From: an uncultured Lachnospiraceae bacterium
GTDB taxonomy: Bacteria > Bacillota > Clostridia > Lachnospirales > Lachnospiraceae
DNA: 64,000 nt
Direction: 5' to 3'
Assembly: GCA_947176065.1 (NCBI GenBank)
Contig: CAMWPB010000005.1
Location: 30,273-94,272, forward strand
Positions 25,323 through 33,888 of this stretch are shown piece by piece (positions within the stretch are counted from its first letter, which is position 1; every line of letters starts with the position of its first letter). The position numbers were made by a program, and so were the translations under genes. The notes under the pieces were generated by a model. It searched no databases, was not told where the DNA came from, and saw only the letters and a list, made by a program, of their open reading frames with translations.

Positions 25323-25423
25323 TTTGGTTTCCTCCATTTAAATATGTAATACATTTGTTATAACGGTTATCTCAGTTTCGCTTATGCCCGCGAAAAACAG
25401 CGGGCCGCGTCTGTCCTTAAAAC

Positions 25424-25452
25424 AATATACAACAGTACAGAGAAGAATGCAA
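25424..25452 (-). promoter_or_regulatory. argG promoter
   Basis: On the minus strand TTGCAT (complement of 25447-25452) and TATATT (complement of 25424-25429) are 17 bp apart, about 100 bp before the start codon. The leader between promoter and ATG holds a GCCCGC/GCGGGC hairpin (25387-25406). Confidence 0.6.
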
Positions 25453-25463
25453 GTGTAATTTTA

Positions 25464-25530
25464 TGCATATTTTATATGAATATTTGCGGAATTTATGTAT
25501 AATATGAAAAAATAATTGAATATTATGCAT
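25464..25530. promoter_or_regulatory. Possible ArgR boxes upstream of argG
   Basis: Two AT-rich 18-bp sites, TGCATATTTTATATGAAT (25464-25481) and TGAATATTATGCAT (near 25517-25530), resemble the ARG-box pattern with TGAAT and TGCA half-sites. They lie just upstream of the -35. Assignment rests on pattern only. Confidence 0.28.
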
Positions 25531-25645
25531 TTATGATGTATAGTTATTCGCGTGCATGTGTTTGAGCAGGGAAAAGAATTTGACAAGCTTTGTTACCATG
25601 TATAAAATAAAATTGTACTTTAGATTTGCCAGAGGAGGACGGAGC

Positions 25646-26878
25646 GTGTCATATATTGAAAGAGCAGTTGCATCTGTATTAAAAGGCCGGGTATCAAACA
25701 GCAAATGTACACTTGTTACGGGAGCCAGACAGGTCGGGAAATCAACGCTTATCAAGCATGAATTTCCTGAGTATAACAGGGTAAATTTTGATGACAGATT
25801 GGCCAGACTACAGGCCAGGGAGGAACCGGGCCTCTTTTTCCTGAATAACCCGTGTCCTCTGTTTATCGATGAGGTGCAGAAGGAAAGCGGTATTCTGGAA
25901 GATATTAAGCGTATTGTTGACGAAACCGAAGAAAGAGGTATGTTCCTTTTGTCGGGCTCCCAGAGTCTGGAACTGATGAAAGGAATGAGCGAGTCCCTTG
26001 CAGGAAGAGTTTCCATCACAGAACTTTCAGGGTTGTCTCTTCGCGAGATACATGGGGTTAAGTTTAACAGACACTTCGTTCCAACAGCGGAATATTTGAA
26101 GGAAAGGGAAAAGGAGCTGAAATCTTATACTGATTTGTGGGAAACCATACACAGGGGCTCCTATCCTGAATTGTATGATGTGCAAAGAGACTGGCAGGAA
26201 TATTATGCTTCCTATGTATCGACCTACCTTGAAAGGGATATTAACGAGCTGATCTCTGCGGACGGCATTACCTTCACGAAATTTCTTACCGCTGTCGCTG
26301 CAAGGACCGGCGAAATGTTAAATTATGCAAATATTGCAGGAGAGGTGGGAGTAAGTGAGCCGACGATCAAGACCTGGATTTCTATTTTGGAGAGGACGGG
26401 AATTGTATTCTTATTACAGCCCTATAGCGCTTCTTCGTTAAGCAGAGCCGTTAAGACGCCGAAACTTTATTTCAGGGATACGGGCCTTGCATGCTATCTC
26501 ACAAGGTGGCTGACGGCTGACACATTGAAGTGTTCGGCTGTTGCGGGCAGTATGTTTGAAACTTTTATCGTATCGGAAATCTTAAAATCCTACACAAACG
26601 AAGGGATGGACTATAAGTTTAGTATCTTTTATTACAGGGGCAGGGATAAAAAAGCATCCGGTGAAAATGAAATTGACCTTGTCATAGAAGAAAATGGGAT
26701 ACTATATCCGGTTGAGATTAAAATGTCAGCTAACCCAAAAGCAAATATGGGAGCGGCAAATCCCGTTCTGGATAAGATCAAAGAGAAAGCAAGAGGGATG
26801 GGCGTCATTCTCTGTCTGATAGATAAAAAAACGTATTTGAGGGAGAATCTGGTCGCACTTCCGATTGCGTATATTTGA
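25646..26878 (+). CDS. AAA_14/DUF4143 ATPase (first of two)
   Basis: ATPase of 410 residues with an N-terminal AAA_14 domain and a C-terminal DUF4143 domain that usually carries a restriction-endonuclease-like fold. Walker A is TGARQVGKST, Walker B FIDEVQKE, sensor LLSGSQS. Near the C-terminus the nuclease-like pattern ENEIDLVIEENG...PVEIKMS keeps the D...E-x-K catalytic arrangement. GTG 25646 follows AGAGGAGG. Cellular role of this common family is unsettled. It is AT-richer than its neighbours and has no partner gene, consistent with transfer. A relative is at 43157. Confidence 0.83.
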   Translation: MSYIERAVASVLKGRVSNSKCTLVTGARQVGKSTLIKHEFPEYNRVNFDDRLARLQAREEPGLFFLNNPCPLFIDEVQKESGILEDIKRIVDETEERGMFLLSGSQSLELMKGMSESLAGRVSITELSGLSLREIHGVKFNRHFVPTAEYLKEREKELKSYTDLWETIHRGSYPELYDVQRDWQEYYASYVSTYLERDINELISADGITFTKFLTAVAARTGEMLNYANIAGEVGVSEPTIKTWISILERTGIVFLLQPYSASSLSRAVKTPKLYFRDTGLACYLTRWLTADTLKCSAVAGSMFETFIVSEILKSYTNEGMDYKFSIFYYRGRDKKASGENEIDLVIEENGILYPVEIKMSANPKANMGAANPVLDKIKEKARGMGVILCLIDKKTYLRENLVALPIAYI

Positions 26879-26907
26879 GAAAACAGAGATAAGGGAGAAG
26901 TAAGGAG

Positions 26908-27363
26908 ATGGATTATAAAATCATACGATTGTCTAAACAGCCGGAAATAAAGGAGCGGGCGGCACAGTGGTTCCATGAAAAATGGCGGATTCCCTTGGAG
27001 GCATATCTGGAAAGCATGGAGGAATGCCTTGCAGGAGAAAAGGCTGTCCCGCAGTGGTATGTGGCTGTGGAGGACGACAGAATCATTGGCGGCATGGGAG
27101 TGATTGAGAATGATTTCCATGACAGAAAAGACCTGGCACCGAATGTCTGCGCTGTCTATACGGAAGAAGACAGGCGTGGAAGAGGCATAGCCGGTGCGCT
27201 GCTAAACAATGTATGTGAGGATATGAAAAAAAGGGGAATCGACACGTTGTATCTCCTGACGGACCACGATTCGTTCTATGAGCGCTACGGCTGGGAATTT
27301 TTGTGCATGGTGCAGGGGGACGGGGAGGAAGAGATGTCCCGGATGTATGTACATAGAGCTTGA
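26908..27363 (+). CDS. GNAT family N-acetyltransferase
   Basis: Acetyl-CoA-dependent transferase of 151 residues. Motif A is seen as NVCAVYTEEDRRGRGIAGALL, with the pyrophosphate-binding R-x2-G-x-G/A pattern, followed by LYLLTDHDSFYERYGWEF (motif B). Start ATG 26908, ribosome site AAGGAG nearby. Substrate unknown. It lies 47 bp upstream of the flavodoxin-like gene and is probably in the same transcript. Confidence 0.85.
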   Translation: MDYKIIRLSKQPEIKERAAQWFHEKWRIPLEAYLESMEECLAGEKAVPQWYVAVEDDRIIGGMGVIENDFHDRKDLAPNVCAVYTEEDRRGRGIAGALLNNVCEDMKKRGIDTLYLLTDHDSFYERYGWEFLCMVQGDGEEEMSRMYVHRA

Positions 27364-27409
27364 GGAGAACGTGTTTTGGAGCGGTTTTAGGGTGAAGGAG
27401 CGGTCGTTT

Positions 27410-28099
27410 ATGAGAACAGTCATCATACACGGGCAGAGTCATAAAGGCTCTACCTACCATATTGCGCACACATTGGGCGAAAAAATCGGAGGGGATTGCA
27501 GAGAGTTCTTTTTGCCCAAGGACTTTGATCAATTCTGTGTGGGCTGTAACCGCTGTTTTATGGAAGGTGAGAAAAAATGTCCGCATTATGCGGCGATTTC
27601 ACTGATCACAAACGCGATAGATGAGGCGGATGTGATTATTCTGGCAAGCCCTGTTTATGTGTATCACGCAACAGGCGCCATGAAAGCATTTCTGGATCAT
27701 TACGGATATCGGTGGATGGTTCACCGCCCGGAGGAATCCATGTTTAAAAAGCAGGGCGTCTGCATCTGCACCGCTGCGGGCGCAGGTCTTACATCCACCA
27801 ACAAGGACATGGCGGACAGTCTGTTTTTCTGGGGCGTTGGAAAAATATACCGATACGGCAAAGGGGTTGCGGCGATTACGTGGAATGGCGTCAGTGAGAA
27901 GAAGCGGACTTCCATTGACAGGGCCACTACTTCACTGGCGAAAAAAATCGTCAGGCGGCACGGGAAAGGAAAGCCGGGGATCAAAACAAGAGTTTTCTTT
28001 TTCGTGATGCATCTCATGCAGAGGAAGGGCTTTAATGAGCTGGATGCAAAGTATTGGAAAGAAAAGGGCTGGACGGGGCGTAAGCGGCCGTGGAGATAG
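27410..28099 (+). CDS. Flavodoxin-like NAD(P)H-dependent oxidoreductase
   Basis: FMN-binding reductase of 229 residues. The start RTVIIHGQSHKGSTYHIA is the flavodoxin phosphate loop. A cysteine cluster (FCVGCNRCFMEGEKKCPH) matches the iron-sulfur flavoprotein-like/NADPH-dependent reductase pattern. ASPVYVYHATGAMKAFLDH is the flavin-contact segment. ATG 27410 follows AAGGAG; the frame extends upstream into the GNAT gene. The C-terminus is very basic. Redox partner unknown. Confidence 0.83.
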   Translation: MRTVIIHGQSHKGSTYHIAHTLGEKIGGDCREFFLPKDFDQFCVGCNRCFMEGEKKCPHYAAISLITNAIDEADVIILASPVYVYHATGAMKAFLDHYGYRWMVHRPEESMFKKQGVCICTAAGAGLTSTNKDMADSLFFWGVGKIYRYGKGVAAITWNGVSEKKRTSIDRATTSLAKKIVRRHGKGKPGIKTRVFFFVMHLMQRKGFNELDAKYWKEKGWTGRKRPWR

Positions 28100-28157
28100 C
28101 AGGGAGCAGGATATCAGGGAAAAACGGTGCGATCAGGGAGCATAAGGAGAAAAGAGA

Positions 28158-29057
28158 ATGAACATAAATGACGATGTGGAAGCGGTTATAACGAGCTTTA
28201 ACCAGAAATCTATGATTCATGAGGCGGTTCAATCGCTGTGCTGTCAGACAATGCGGCCAAAGAGAATTATCATTGTGGATGACGGATCGACGGATGAAAT
28301 GTCTATTCAGGTGCTGCGGGAAATAGAGACTGACCGTAAACTGCCTGTTCCGATATTGGTTGTTCGTCAGCCCAATGGCGGCGTGTCGGCGGCAAGAAAC
28401 GCAGGCATACGAAAAACAGAGGCGCCTTTTGTGCTGGCGCTTGACGGGGATGACAGTCTTGAGCCGGATTATGTGGAAGAGGTCTGCAAATTATTATATG
28501 AAAATTCGGACATGATTGCGGCGTCCTCGTGGATGCACACATTTGGTGTTCTTGACGCCGTTGTACGCCCGGGCGGCGGCAGTGTCTCATCTTTCCTTTC
28601 GCATAACTGCTGTCCGGCTACCCATATTTTTCGGCGCAGTGTATGGGAACAGTGCGGTGGATATGACGAAACGATGCGGAGCGGGTTTGAGGATTGGGAT
28701 TTCTTTTTAAATATGCTGGAGATTATGCCGGATGGGTTTATTGGAATGGTAGAGAAACCGCTGATCAATTATCGGACAACGCCTGCTTCCTCAAATATAA
28801 AGAGCATGGACAAGAGACTGGAGCTCATGCGGTTCATAATCGAGAAACATACAGGTATTTATAAGGAGCATGTTCTGGAGGCTGTTTTGGGAGTGGAAGC
28901 CATATCTATGGCAAGGCTTTATGGCTGGGAAAGTGAAATCATACATTCCAAAATGTCAAACGGCGGTATGTGCGGCGGATCAGATCAATTTATGGAGAAC
29001 CCGTCTTATGGTGACGGCGGGATGGCCGCGGCTGTGCGCATTGCATCCGTACTATAG
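28158..29057 (+). CDS. Family 2 glycosyltransferase
   Basis: Inverting glycosyltransferase of 299 residues with a GT-A fold. Visible: the nucleotide-binding start AVITSFNQKSMIHEAVQSL, IIIVDDGSTDE, the GGVSAARNAGI segment, the metal-binding LALDGDDSLEPDY, and a later SGFEDWDFFLNM that carries the ED acceptor/catalytic pair. No TM helix, so cytoplasmic. It is not in a polysaccharide cluster, so the acceptor is unknown. Confidence 0.87.
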   Translation: MNINDDVEAVITSFNQKSMIHEAVQSLCCQTMRPKRIIIVDDGSTDEMSIQVLREIETDRKLPVPILVVRQPNGGVSAARNAGIRKTEAPFVLALDGDDSLEPDYVEEVCKLLYENSDMIAASSWMHTFGVLDAVVRPGGGSVSSFLSHNCCPATHIFRRSVWEQCGGYDETMRSGFEDWDFFLNMLEIMPDGFIGMVEKPLINYRTTPASSNIKSMDKRLELMRFIIEKHTGIYKEHVLEAVLGVEAISMARLYGWESEIIHSKMSNGGMCGGSDQFMENPSYGDGGMAAAVRIASVL

Positions 29058-29118
29058 CGGAGGGCTTATGCGGGAGATTTTCGGAACAAAAGAAATTTCA
29101 GGGTGAAGAAGGTGTGAA

Positions 29119-29523
29119 ATGATTCGGTATGCGGGGGAAACGGATTTTGAAACGGTAAGAAAATACGACAGACATGTCAGCGAAACGGAATTGCAAAATG
29201 CGATCCGCGCAAAACGGGTTTTGGTTATGTATCGGAACGATTGCTTTGTGGGATGGCTGCGGTTCAACCTGTTCTGGGATGAGCTGCCGTTTATGAACAT
29301 GCTGTATTTTTTGGAGGAATACAGAGGGCAGGGATACGGCGGGCGGCTGGTTGATTTTTGGGAAAAGGAAATGGCGGACAGCGGGTACAAAATGGTTTTG
29401 ACCTCCACACTTTCCAATGAGCAGGCGCAGTTTTTTTATCGGAAGAACGGTTATGTGGACTGCGGCTCTTTGCTGCTGCCGGGGGAGCCTTTGGAAATTA
29501 TTTTGCGAAAGGAGCTGGCTTGA
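29119..29523 (+). CDS. GNAT family N-acetyltransferase (short)
   Basis: Acetyltransferase of 134 residues. The acetyl-CoA motif is YFLEEYRGQGYGGRLVDFWE (R-G-Q-G-Y-G), followed by LTSTLSNEQAQFFYRKNGYV. Starts at ATG 29119. Its stop shares one base with the start of the transglutaminase gene, so both are translated from one mRNA. Substrate unknown. Confidence 0.85.
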   Translation: MIRYAGETDFETVRKYDRHVSETELQNAIRAKRVLVMYRNDCFVGWLRFNLFWDELPFMNMLYFLEEYRGQGYGGRLVDFWEKEMADSGYKMVLTSTLSNEQAQFFYRKNGYVDCGSLLLPGEPLEIILRKELA

Positions 29524-30140
29524 TGGATATTGTCTTATACTCGAATCAGATGGAGGCATATGTAAAGTGCGACAATGTGATTGACTATGACAATGAGACG
29601 ATTGCAGAACTGGCTGACGAGTTGTTCCAAAAAGCGGAGAACGAGTTGGAATTTATCAGAACGGCCTATGAATATGTCCGGGATCGGATTTCTCATTCGG
29701 CGGATAGTAGGGAAGACAGGATTACCTGTACCGCTTCGGAGGTGCTGAAGGCCGGTCATGGAATCTGCTTTGCGAAATCGCATCTGCTGGCCGCTTTATT
29801 GCGCTGCAAAGCCGTTCCGGCAGGTTTTTGCTATCAAAAGCTGATTTTAGATGGTGAAACGGCTCCCGTGCTGATTTATCACGGGTTGAACGGGGTGTAT
29901 TGCAAAGATATTGGGAAGTGGATCAGGCTTGACGCAAGGGGAAATAAGGCGGGTGTGAATGCGCAGTTTTCGGTGGAAACGGAACAGCTTGCATTTGCGG
30001 TACGCCCGGAAACGGGAGAGGAGGACGGCCTTATTGTATATCCTGATCCCGATAAAAAGATATTGGAAAAGCTTGGGAAGTACAGGACGAGAACGGAGCT
30101 TTGGAATGATTTACCTACGGAGCTGGCATACAACGAATAG
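29523..30140 (+). CDS. Transglutaminase-like cysteine protein
   Basis: Protein of 205 residues with the transglutaminase/protease-like fold. The catalytic cysteine lies in GHGICFAKSHLLAALLRC, the histidine in IYHGLNGVYCKDIGKW, and the aspartate in IRLDARGNK, so the triad looks complete. No signal sequence. ATG 29523 overlaps the GNAT stop and has GGAG upstream. Such proteins can be peptidases or amidases; the substrate is unknown. Confidence 0.82.
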   Translation: MDIVLYSNQMEAYVKCDNVIDYDNETIAELADELFQKAENELEFIRTAYEYVRDRISHSADSREDRITCTASEVLKAGHGICFAKSHLLAALLRCKAVPAGFCYQKLILDGETAPVLIYHGLNGVYCKDIGKWIRLDARGNKAGVNAQFSVETEQLAFAVRPETGEEDGLIVYPDPDKKILEKLGKYRTRTELWNDLPTELAYNE

Positions 30141-30186
30141 CCGGAATGATTGATTTTGGATGTTTTGGTTTGGAGGAGAGTGTACG

Positions 30187-30675
30187 ATGGAAAGAAGAGA
30201 CAAAGTAAATTATTATCTGGATCTGGCAAAGATGGTGGCGCAGCGTTCCACCTGTCTGCGCAGACACTACGGCGCAGTGATTGTGAAGAACGATGAGGTG
30301 ATTTCCACAGGGTATGTGGGTGCGCCCAGAGGGCGGAAGAACTGCACCGACGTGGGGGAGTGCATCCGGCAGAAGATGGCGATTCCCAGAGGAGAGCGGT
30401 ATGAGCTGTGCCGCAGCGTCCATGCGGAGACCAACGCAATCATCAGCGCGTCCCGGGACAAGATGATCGGCAGCGCCATGTACCTGACAGGGGTGGAGGC
30501 GGACACCGGGGAGTATGTGAAAAATTCCTGCAGCTGCTCCATGTGCAAGCGGCAGATTATCAACGCGGGAATCGAGACGGTGTATGTCCGCGACACCGAG
30601 GATGAGTACCGGGTGATTCCGGTGCAGCAGTGGATTGATGAGGATGAGTCGCTGGACGGAACGTTCGGATATTAG
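30187..30675 (+). CDS. Deoxycytidylate deaminase
   Basis: Zinc enzyme converting dCMP to dUMP, 162 residues. Zinc ligands are the histidine of SVHAETNAI (HAE motif, with the catalytic glutamate) and the cysteine pair in CSCSMCKR. An extra cysteine-rich loop (NCTDVGEC) matches the ComEB/dCMP deaminase subgroup. The start YYLDLAKMVAQRSTCLRRHYGAV is typical. ATG 30187 follows GGAGGAG. comEB is a family synonym but it is not next to comEA/comEC here. Confidence 0.88.
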   Translation: MERRDKVNYYLDLAKMVAQRSTCLRRHYGAVIVKNDEVISTGYVGAPRGRKNCTDVGECIRQKMAIPRGERYELCRSVHAETNAIISASRDKMIGSAMYLTGVEADTGEYVKNSCSCSMCKRQIINAGIETVYVRDTEDEYRVIPVQQWIDEDESLDGTFGY

Positions 30676-30695
30676 GAGGAATTGAGGGAAGAAGG

Positions 30696-31277
30696 ATGAG
30701 TATACAGGAAGCAAATCTGCAGGAACGCGATATGGCGAGAACGCCAGTTGACACAAAACCATCACCTAATGGTAGACTTTTAAAAGAAATGGCGGTATAT
30801 GAGCTACTTGAAAAGTTAGATATCCCTTATCTGCGGGTGGATCACGAGGCGGCAGCTACCGTAGATGACTGCCATGATGTGGATGAGGCGCTTGGCATTC
30901 ACATTTGCAAGAATCTTTTTCTGTGCAACAGACAGAAGACGGATTTTTATCTTCTGATGATGCCGGGCCTAAAAAAGTTTAAGACGAAAGAGCTTTCCGC
31001 CCAGCTCGGCGTGGCAAGGCTGTCTTTTGCCGAGGCGGAATATATGGAAGAATATTTGAACATTACGCCGGGATCTGTGAGTGTGTTGGGGTTGATGAAC
31101 GACAGGGAGCACAGGGTGAGACTGCTGATCGACAGGGAACTTTTGCAGGATGAGTATGTGGGGTGCCACCCGTGCGTGAATACGTCGAGCCTGAAACTGC
31201 GGATGAAGGATATTCTGGAGAAGTTTCTGCCTTATGTTGGGCATGCGTACACGGCGGTGGAGCTGGCTGGAGAGTAA
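30696..31277 (+). CDS. ProXp-ala/YbaK-like aminoacyl-tRNA deacylase
   Basis: Freestanding editing protein of 193 residues related to the prolyl-tRNA synthetase INS domain (PrdX/ProXp). Landmarks: VYELLEKLDIPYLRVDHEAA, the lysine-containing HICKNLFLCNRQ that fits the catalytic lysine position, and VGCHPCVNTSSLKL. It probably clears mischarged alanyl-tRNA-Pro. The first 25 residues are not part of the domain. Twenty bases separate it from the deaminase gene. Confidence 0.82.
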   Translation: MSIQEANLQERDMARTPVDTKPSPNGRLLKEMAVYELLEKLDIPYLRVDHEAAATVDDCHDVDEALGIHICKNLFLCNRQKTDFYLLMMPGLKKFKTKELSAQLGVARLSFAEAEYMEEYLNITPGSVSVLGLMNDREHRVRLLIDRELLQDEYVGCHPCVNTSSLKLRMKDILEKFLPYVGHAYTAVELAGE

Positions 31278-31312
31278 TTTACATAATGTAGCAAAGGAAA
31301 CGGAGAATACAT

Positions 31313-31756
31313 ATGATTCGCAAAATGACAATAGAGGATTACGACGGCGTAAAAGCGCTTTGGATGTCAATAAAGGGATTTGCCATCAGGAGTCTGGACG
31401 ATTCCAGGGAGGGTGTGGCCCGTTTCCTTGCCAGAAATCCGGCCACCAGCGTAGTGGCTGAGGAGGATGGCAGGATCGTGGGCGCGATTCTCTGCGGGCA
31501 TGACGGCAGGCGGGGGTGTCTGTACCATGTGTGCGTGGCGGAGGATTATCGTATGCGCGGCATCGGAAAGGCGATGGTGGTATTTTGCATGGAGGCGCTG
31601 AAGGCGGAGCAGATCAATAAAGTGTCGCTGATTGCCTTTACCCGGAATGACATCGGAAATGCTTTCTGGAAGCAGATCGGCTGGACGAAGCGGGAGGACT
31701 TAAACTACTACGACTTTACGCTGAACGAGGAGAATATCACGGCGTTTAACGGGTAG
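31313..31756 (+). CDS. GNAT family N-acetyltransferase
   Basis: Protein of 147 residues. Acetyl-CoA motif in HVCVAEDYRMRGIGKAMVVF, then NKVSLIAFTRNDIGNAFWKQIGW. Starts at ATG 31313. It is the third GNAT gene within 5 kb but not closely similar to the other two by eye. Substrate unknown. Confidence 0.86.
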   Translation: MIRKMTIEDYDGVKALWMSIKGFAIRSLDDSREGVARFLARNPATSVVAEEDGRIVGAILCGHDGRRGCLYHVCVAEDYRMRGIGKAMVVFCMEALKAEQINKVSLIAFTRNDIGNAFWKQIGWTKREDLNYYDFTLNEENITAFNG

Positions 31757-31771
31757 AAAAGGCAATGGTAA

Positions 31772-31800
31772 TTGACATGGGTTATCACATATGATAACAT
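31772..31800 (+). promoter_or_regulatory. Toxin-antitoxin promoter with internal operator
   Basis: TTGACA (31772-31777) and TAACAT (31795-31800) are 17 bp apart. The palindrome GTTATCA-CATA-TGATAAC (31781-31798) fills the spacer and touches the -10. Binding by the downstream XRE antitoxin would block RNA polymerase, the usual autoregulation. Confidence 0.7.
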
Positions 31801-31820
31801 GAGATTAAATTAAAGGGGAT

Positions 31821-32186
31821 GTGATTAATATTTATGAATTAGATTTCTATAGGAAAGAAAACGGCAAAGTTCCAGTGCAGGACTTTTTATATTCACTCAA
31901 TCCGAAATTAAGGGCAAAAGCCTTTAGTGATATTGAACTGTTGAAAAAGATAGGTACTGAACTGAAAGAACCGTATGTGAAGCCGATAAAAGGAAAAGAT
32001 AACAAAGGGTTGTATGAATTACGAATAAAGTTTTCAAGTGATATAGCAAGAATATTTTATTTTACATACTATAACAATAAGTTTGTACTGTTACATGGGT
32101 TTATTAAAAAGACTATGAAAACACCTGAGAATGAAATAAAGAAAGCAAGAAAATATATGGAAGACTATAAAAGGAGGGCTGAGTAA
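31821..32186 (+). CDS. HigB/RelE-superfamily toxin (Gp49-like)
   Basis: Probable mRNA interferase of 121 residues, DUF891/Gp49-like branch. Pattern: YELDFYRKENGKVPVQDFL, then KPIKGKDNKGLYELRIKFSSDIARIFYF and VLLHGFIKKTMKTPENEI, which are the characteristic strands. The GTG 31821 is close to AAAGGGG, so initiation may be weak. The stop overlaps the antitoxin start by one base. Toxin-first order is typical of HigBA. AT-rich compared with its surroundings. Confidence 0.83.
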   Translation: MINIYELDFYRKENGKVPVQDFLYSLNPKLRAKAFSDIELLKKIGTELKEPYVKPIKGKDNKGLYELRIKFSSDIARIFYFTYYNNKFVLLHGFIKKTMKTPENEIKKARKYMEDYKRRAE

Positions 32187-32470
32187 TGACCAAGGCTGGT
32201 ATATCTTTTGAAGAAATGAAAACGGATATGCTGAAAGATGAAGAGTTTAAATTAGAATATGAGAAATTGCAGCCCAGATATGAGGCGATTGCACAGATTA
32301 TAAGAGCGAGGAAAGAACAAAACATGACACAGGCGGAACTGGCTAAAAGAGTGGGGACGCAAAAAAGCAATATATCACGGCTTGAAAGTGGCAATTATAA
32401 TCCCAGTTTAGATTTTCTTGTAAAAGTGGCAGAGTCTCTTGGAAAAACCTTGTCTGTACAATTGCATTAG
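32186..32470 (+). CDS. HigA-like XRE antitoxin
   Basis: Protein of 94 residues with a C-terminal helix-turn-helix: ARKEQNMTQAELAKRVGTQKSNISRLESGNYNPSLDFLVKVAESL (described at about residues 40-85). The N-terminal part should bind the toxin. It overlaps the toxin stop by one base and probably represses the promoter at 31772 through the palindrome there. Confidence 0.87.
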   Translation: MTKAGISFEEMKTDMLKDEEFKLEYEKLQPRYEAIAQIIRARKEQNMTQAELAKRVGTQKSNISRLESGNYNPSLDFLVKVAESLGKTLSVQLH

Positions 32471-32628
32471 AATGTGAGGAGGACGGCATCATTTCCAGTG
32501 CAAATAAATATGATGATGGAACATATGCCGATGATATTTTGATGGTGTTGCAGTTTTAATATAAATTGCGAAGGCAGAGGAACTGCATACGATATAGTAA
32601 ACAATAATAGAAGGAAAGGTTTGCTATT

Positions 32629-33579
32629 ATGAAACGATGCGTTCCGCTGGAGCCTGCTGCTGAAGAAGTCTGTAATCAGGCCTCCGTACCGCCGATGATT
32701 TTTCAACTGCCTCCCGAGCAGGGCAGAAAGGTGTTGGAGAAAGCGCAGGATGCGCCTGTATATAAATATCCGGCAGATATATCCTCAGCCTGTGTAAACA
32801 CCGAAAAATGGGGGAGTATCCCCGTGTATTTTATTGCGCCGGACAACGAAACAATCAAAAATATTATTTTTTACATTCACGGGGCGGGCTGGGTGTTCGG
32901 CAGCTTTCATACGCATGAGAAGCTGGTCAGAGAGCTTTCGGCAAGGACAAATTCGCTGGTTGTCTTCCCGGAATACAGTCGGTCGCCGGAAGCAAAATAT
33001 CCCACAGCGATTGAACAGTGCTATTTTATTCTTTCCCATATCATCGAAATCATCGGAGAGCGATTCAAAATTCCTGATTGTCCGGCAATTACCGTTGCCG
33101 GCGACAGTGTAGGCGGAAATATGGCGATCGCCATGACGCTGATGTCATTGATGCGGCAGGGACCTTGTATTCAAAAACTGCTGCTGTATTATCCGGTGAC
33201 AAACGCCTGCTTTGACACGCTCAGTTATCGGCAATTCGCGACGGATTATTATCTGTATCGTGAGGGGATGAAGTGGTTTTGGCGGCAATATACAGACTCC
33301 TGCGAGGATCGAAATCAGGTAACGGCATCCCCGCTTCGGGCGGACCTGGACTGTCTGAAATGTTTTCCGCCGACTATGATCATTAACGGACAGGCGGATG
33401 TACTATGCAGTGAGGGGGAAGCCTTTGGAGAAAAACTGCGTTGTGCCGGAGTGGATGTGATCGCGGTGCAGATACAGGGCGCCATCCATGATTTTGTGAT
33501 GCTCAATGCACTGGACCAGACGAATGCCTGTCGTACCGCCATGGACGTGTCTGTCGGGTGGATGAACCGCGTTGATTGA
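32629..33579 (+). CDS. Alpha/beta hydrolase, hormone-sensitive-lipase type
   Basis: Esterase/lipase of 316 residues. The HSL oxyanion motif appears as IHGAGWVFG (HGAG in place of HGGG), nucleophile GDSVGGN, acid in GQADVLCSEGEA, and histidine in GAIHDFVML. No signal sequence. Substrate unknown. Its stop codon overlaps the -35 of the ribU promoter, so the two units are packed tightly. Confidence 0.85.
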   Translation: MKRCVPLEPAAEEVCNQASVPPMIFQLPPEQGRKVLEKAQDAPVYKYPADISSACVNTEKWGSIPVYFIAPDNETIKNIIFYIHGAGWVFGSFHTHEKLVRELSARTNSLVVFPEYSRSPEAKYPTAIEQCYFILSHIIEIIGERFKIPDCPAITVAGDSVGGNMAIAMTLMSLMRQGPCIQKLLLYYPVTNACFDTLSYRQFATDYYLYREGMKWFWRQYTDSCEDRNQVTASPLRADLDCLKCFPPTMIINGQADVLCSEGEAFGEKLRCAGVDVIAVQIQGAIHDFVMLNALDQTNACRTAMDVSVGWMNRVD

Positions 33580-33604
33580 CATTGCTTTTGCCGTGTGCTA
33601 TACT
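33576..33604 (+). promoter_or_regulatory. Sigma-A promoter of the FMN-riboswitch/ribU unit
   Basis: TTGACA (33576-33581) and TATACT (33599-33604), spacer 17 bp, immediately upstream of the riboswitch. Confidence 0.8.
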
Positions 33605-33630
33605 CTTACAAACAACTGAATAGCAGTAAT

Positions 33631-33740
33631 GTCTTCAGGGCAGGGTGAAATTCCCGATCGGCGGTGACAGTCCGCGGGCGCGAAAGCGCGGGGTCTGGTG
33701 AAATTCCAGAACCGACGGTATAGTCCGGATTAAAGAAGGT
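33631..33740 (+). ncRNA. FMN riboswitch (RFN element)
   Basis: Conserved RFN blocks in order: TCTTCAGGGCAGGGTGAAAT, TCCCGATCGGCGGTGACAGTC (read as two adjoining blocks), GGTCTGGTGAAATTCCAGAACC and CCGACGGTATAGTCCGGAT, closed by a TCTTC/GAAG P1 stem. It senses FMN and should lower expression of the downstream ribU. Confidence 0.95.
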
Positions 33741-33833
33741 GTATTGAAATTGTCAGAAGAACTCTGGCAATGATTTGTGCACTCTTTATCGTCCGGTTGC
33801 TCTGACGGCATTTTCAGTACACCTAAAATAATG

Positions 33834-33876
33834 ACACCTGAAAGGCATTGGTACTTTCGGGTGTTAATTTATTTTA
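33834..33876 (+). terminator. Expression-platform terminator of the FMN riboswitch
   Basis: ACACCTGAAAG (33834-33844) pairs with CTTTCGGGTGT (33854-33864), followed by TAATTTATTTT. Before it a long stem joins 33738-33757 with 33801-33823, which could be the competing fold. The ribosome site AGGAGGG follows directly. Confidence 0.7.
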
Positions 33877-33888
33877 GGAGGGATTCCA

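Noticed and set aside
25646..26878. ATPase considered as a transposition or IS21-type helper
   Set aside because: Domain order and DUF4143 region do not match IstB, and no transposase or terminal repeats are nearby.
32471..32628. Possible gene remnant after the antitoxin gene
   Set aside because: Short ATG-rich stretch with GAGGAGG upstream, but the frame is under 25 codons and unlike any protein I know.
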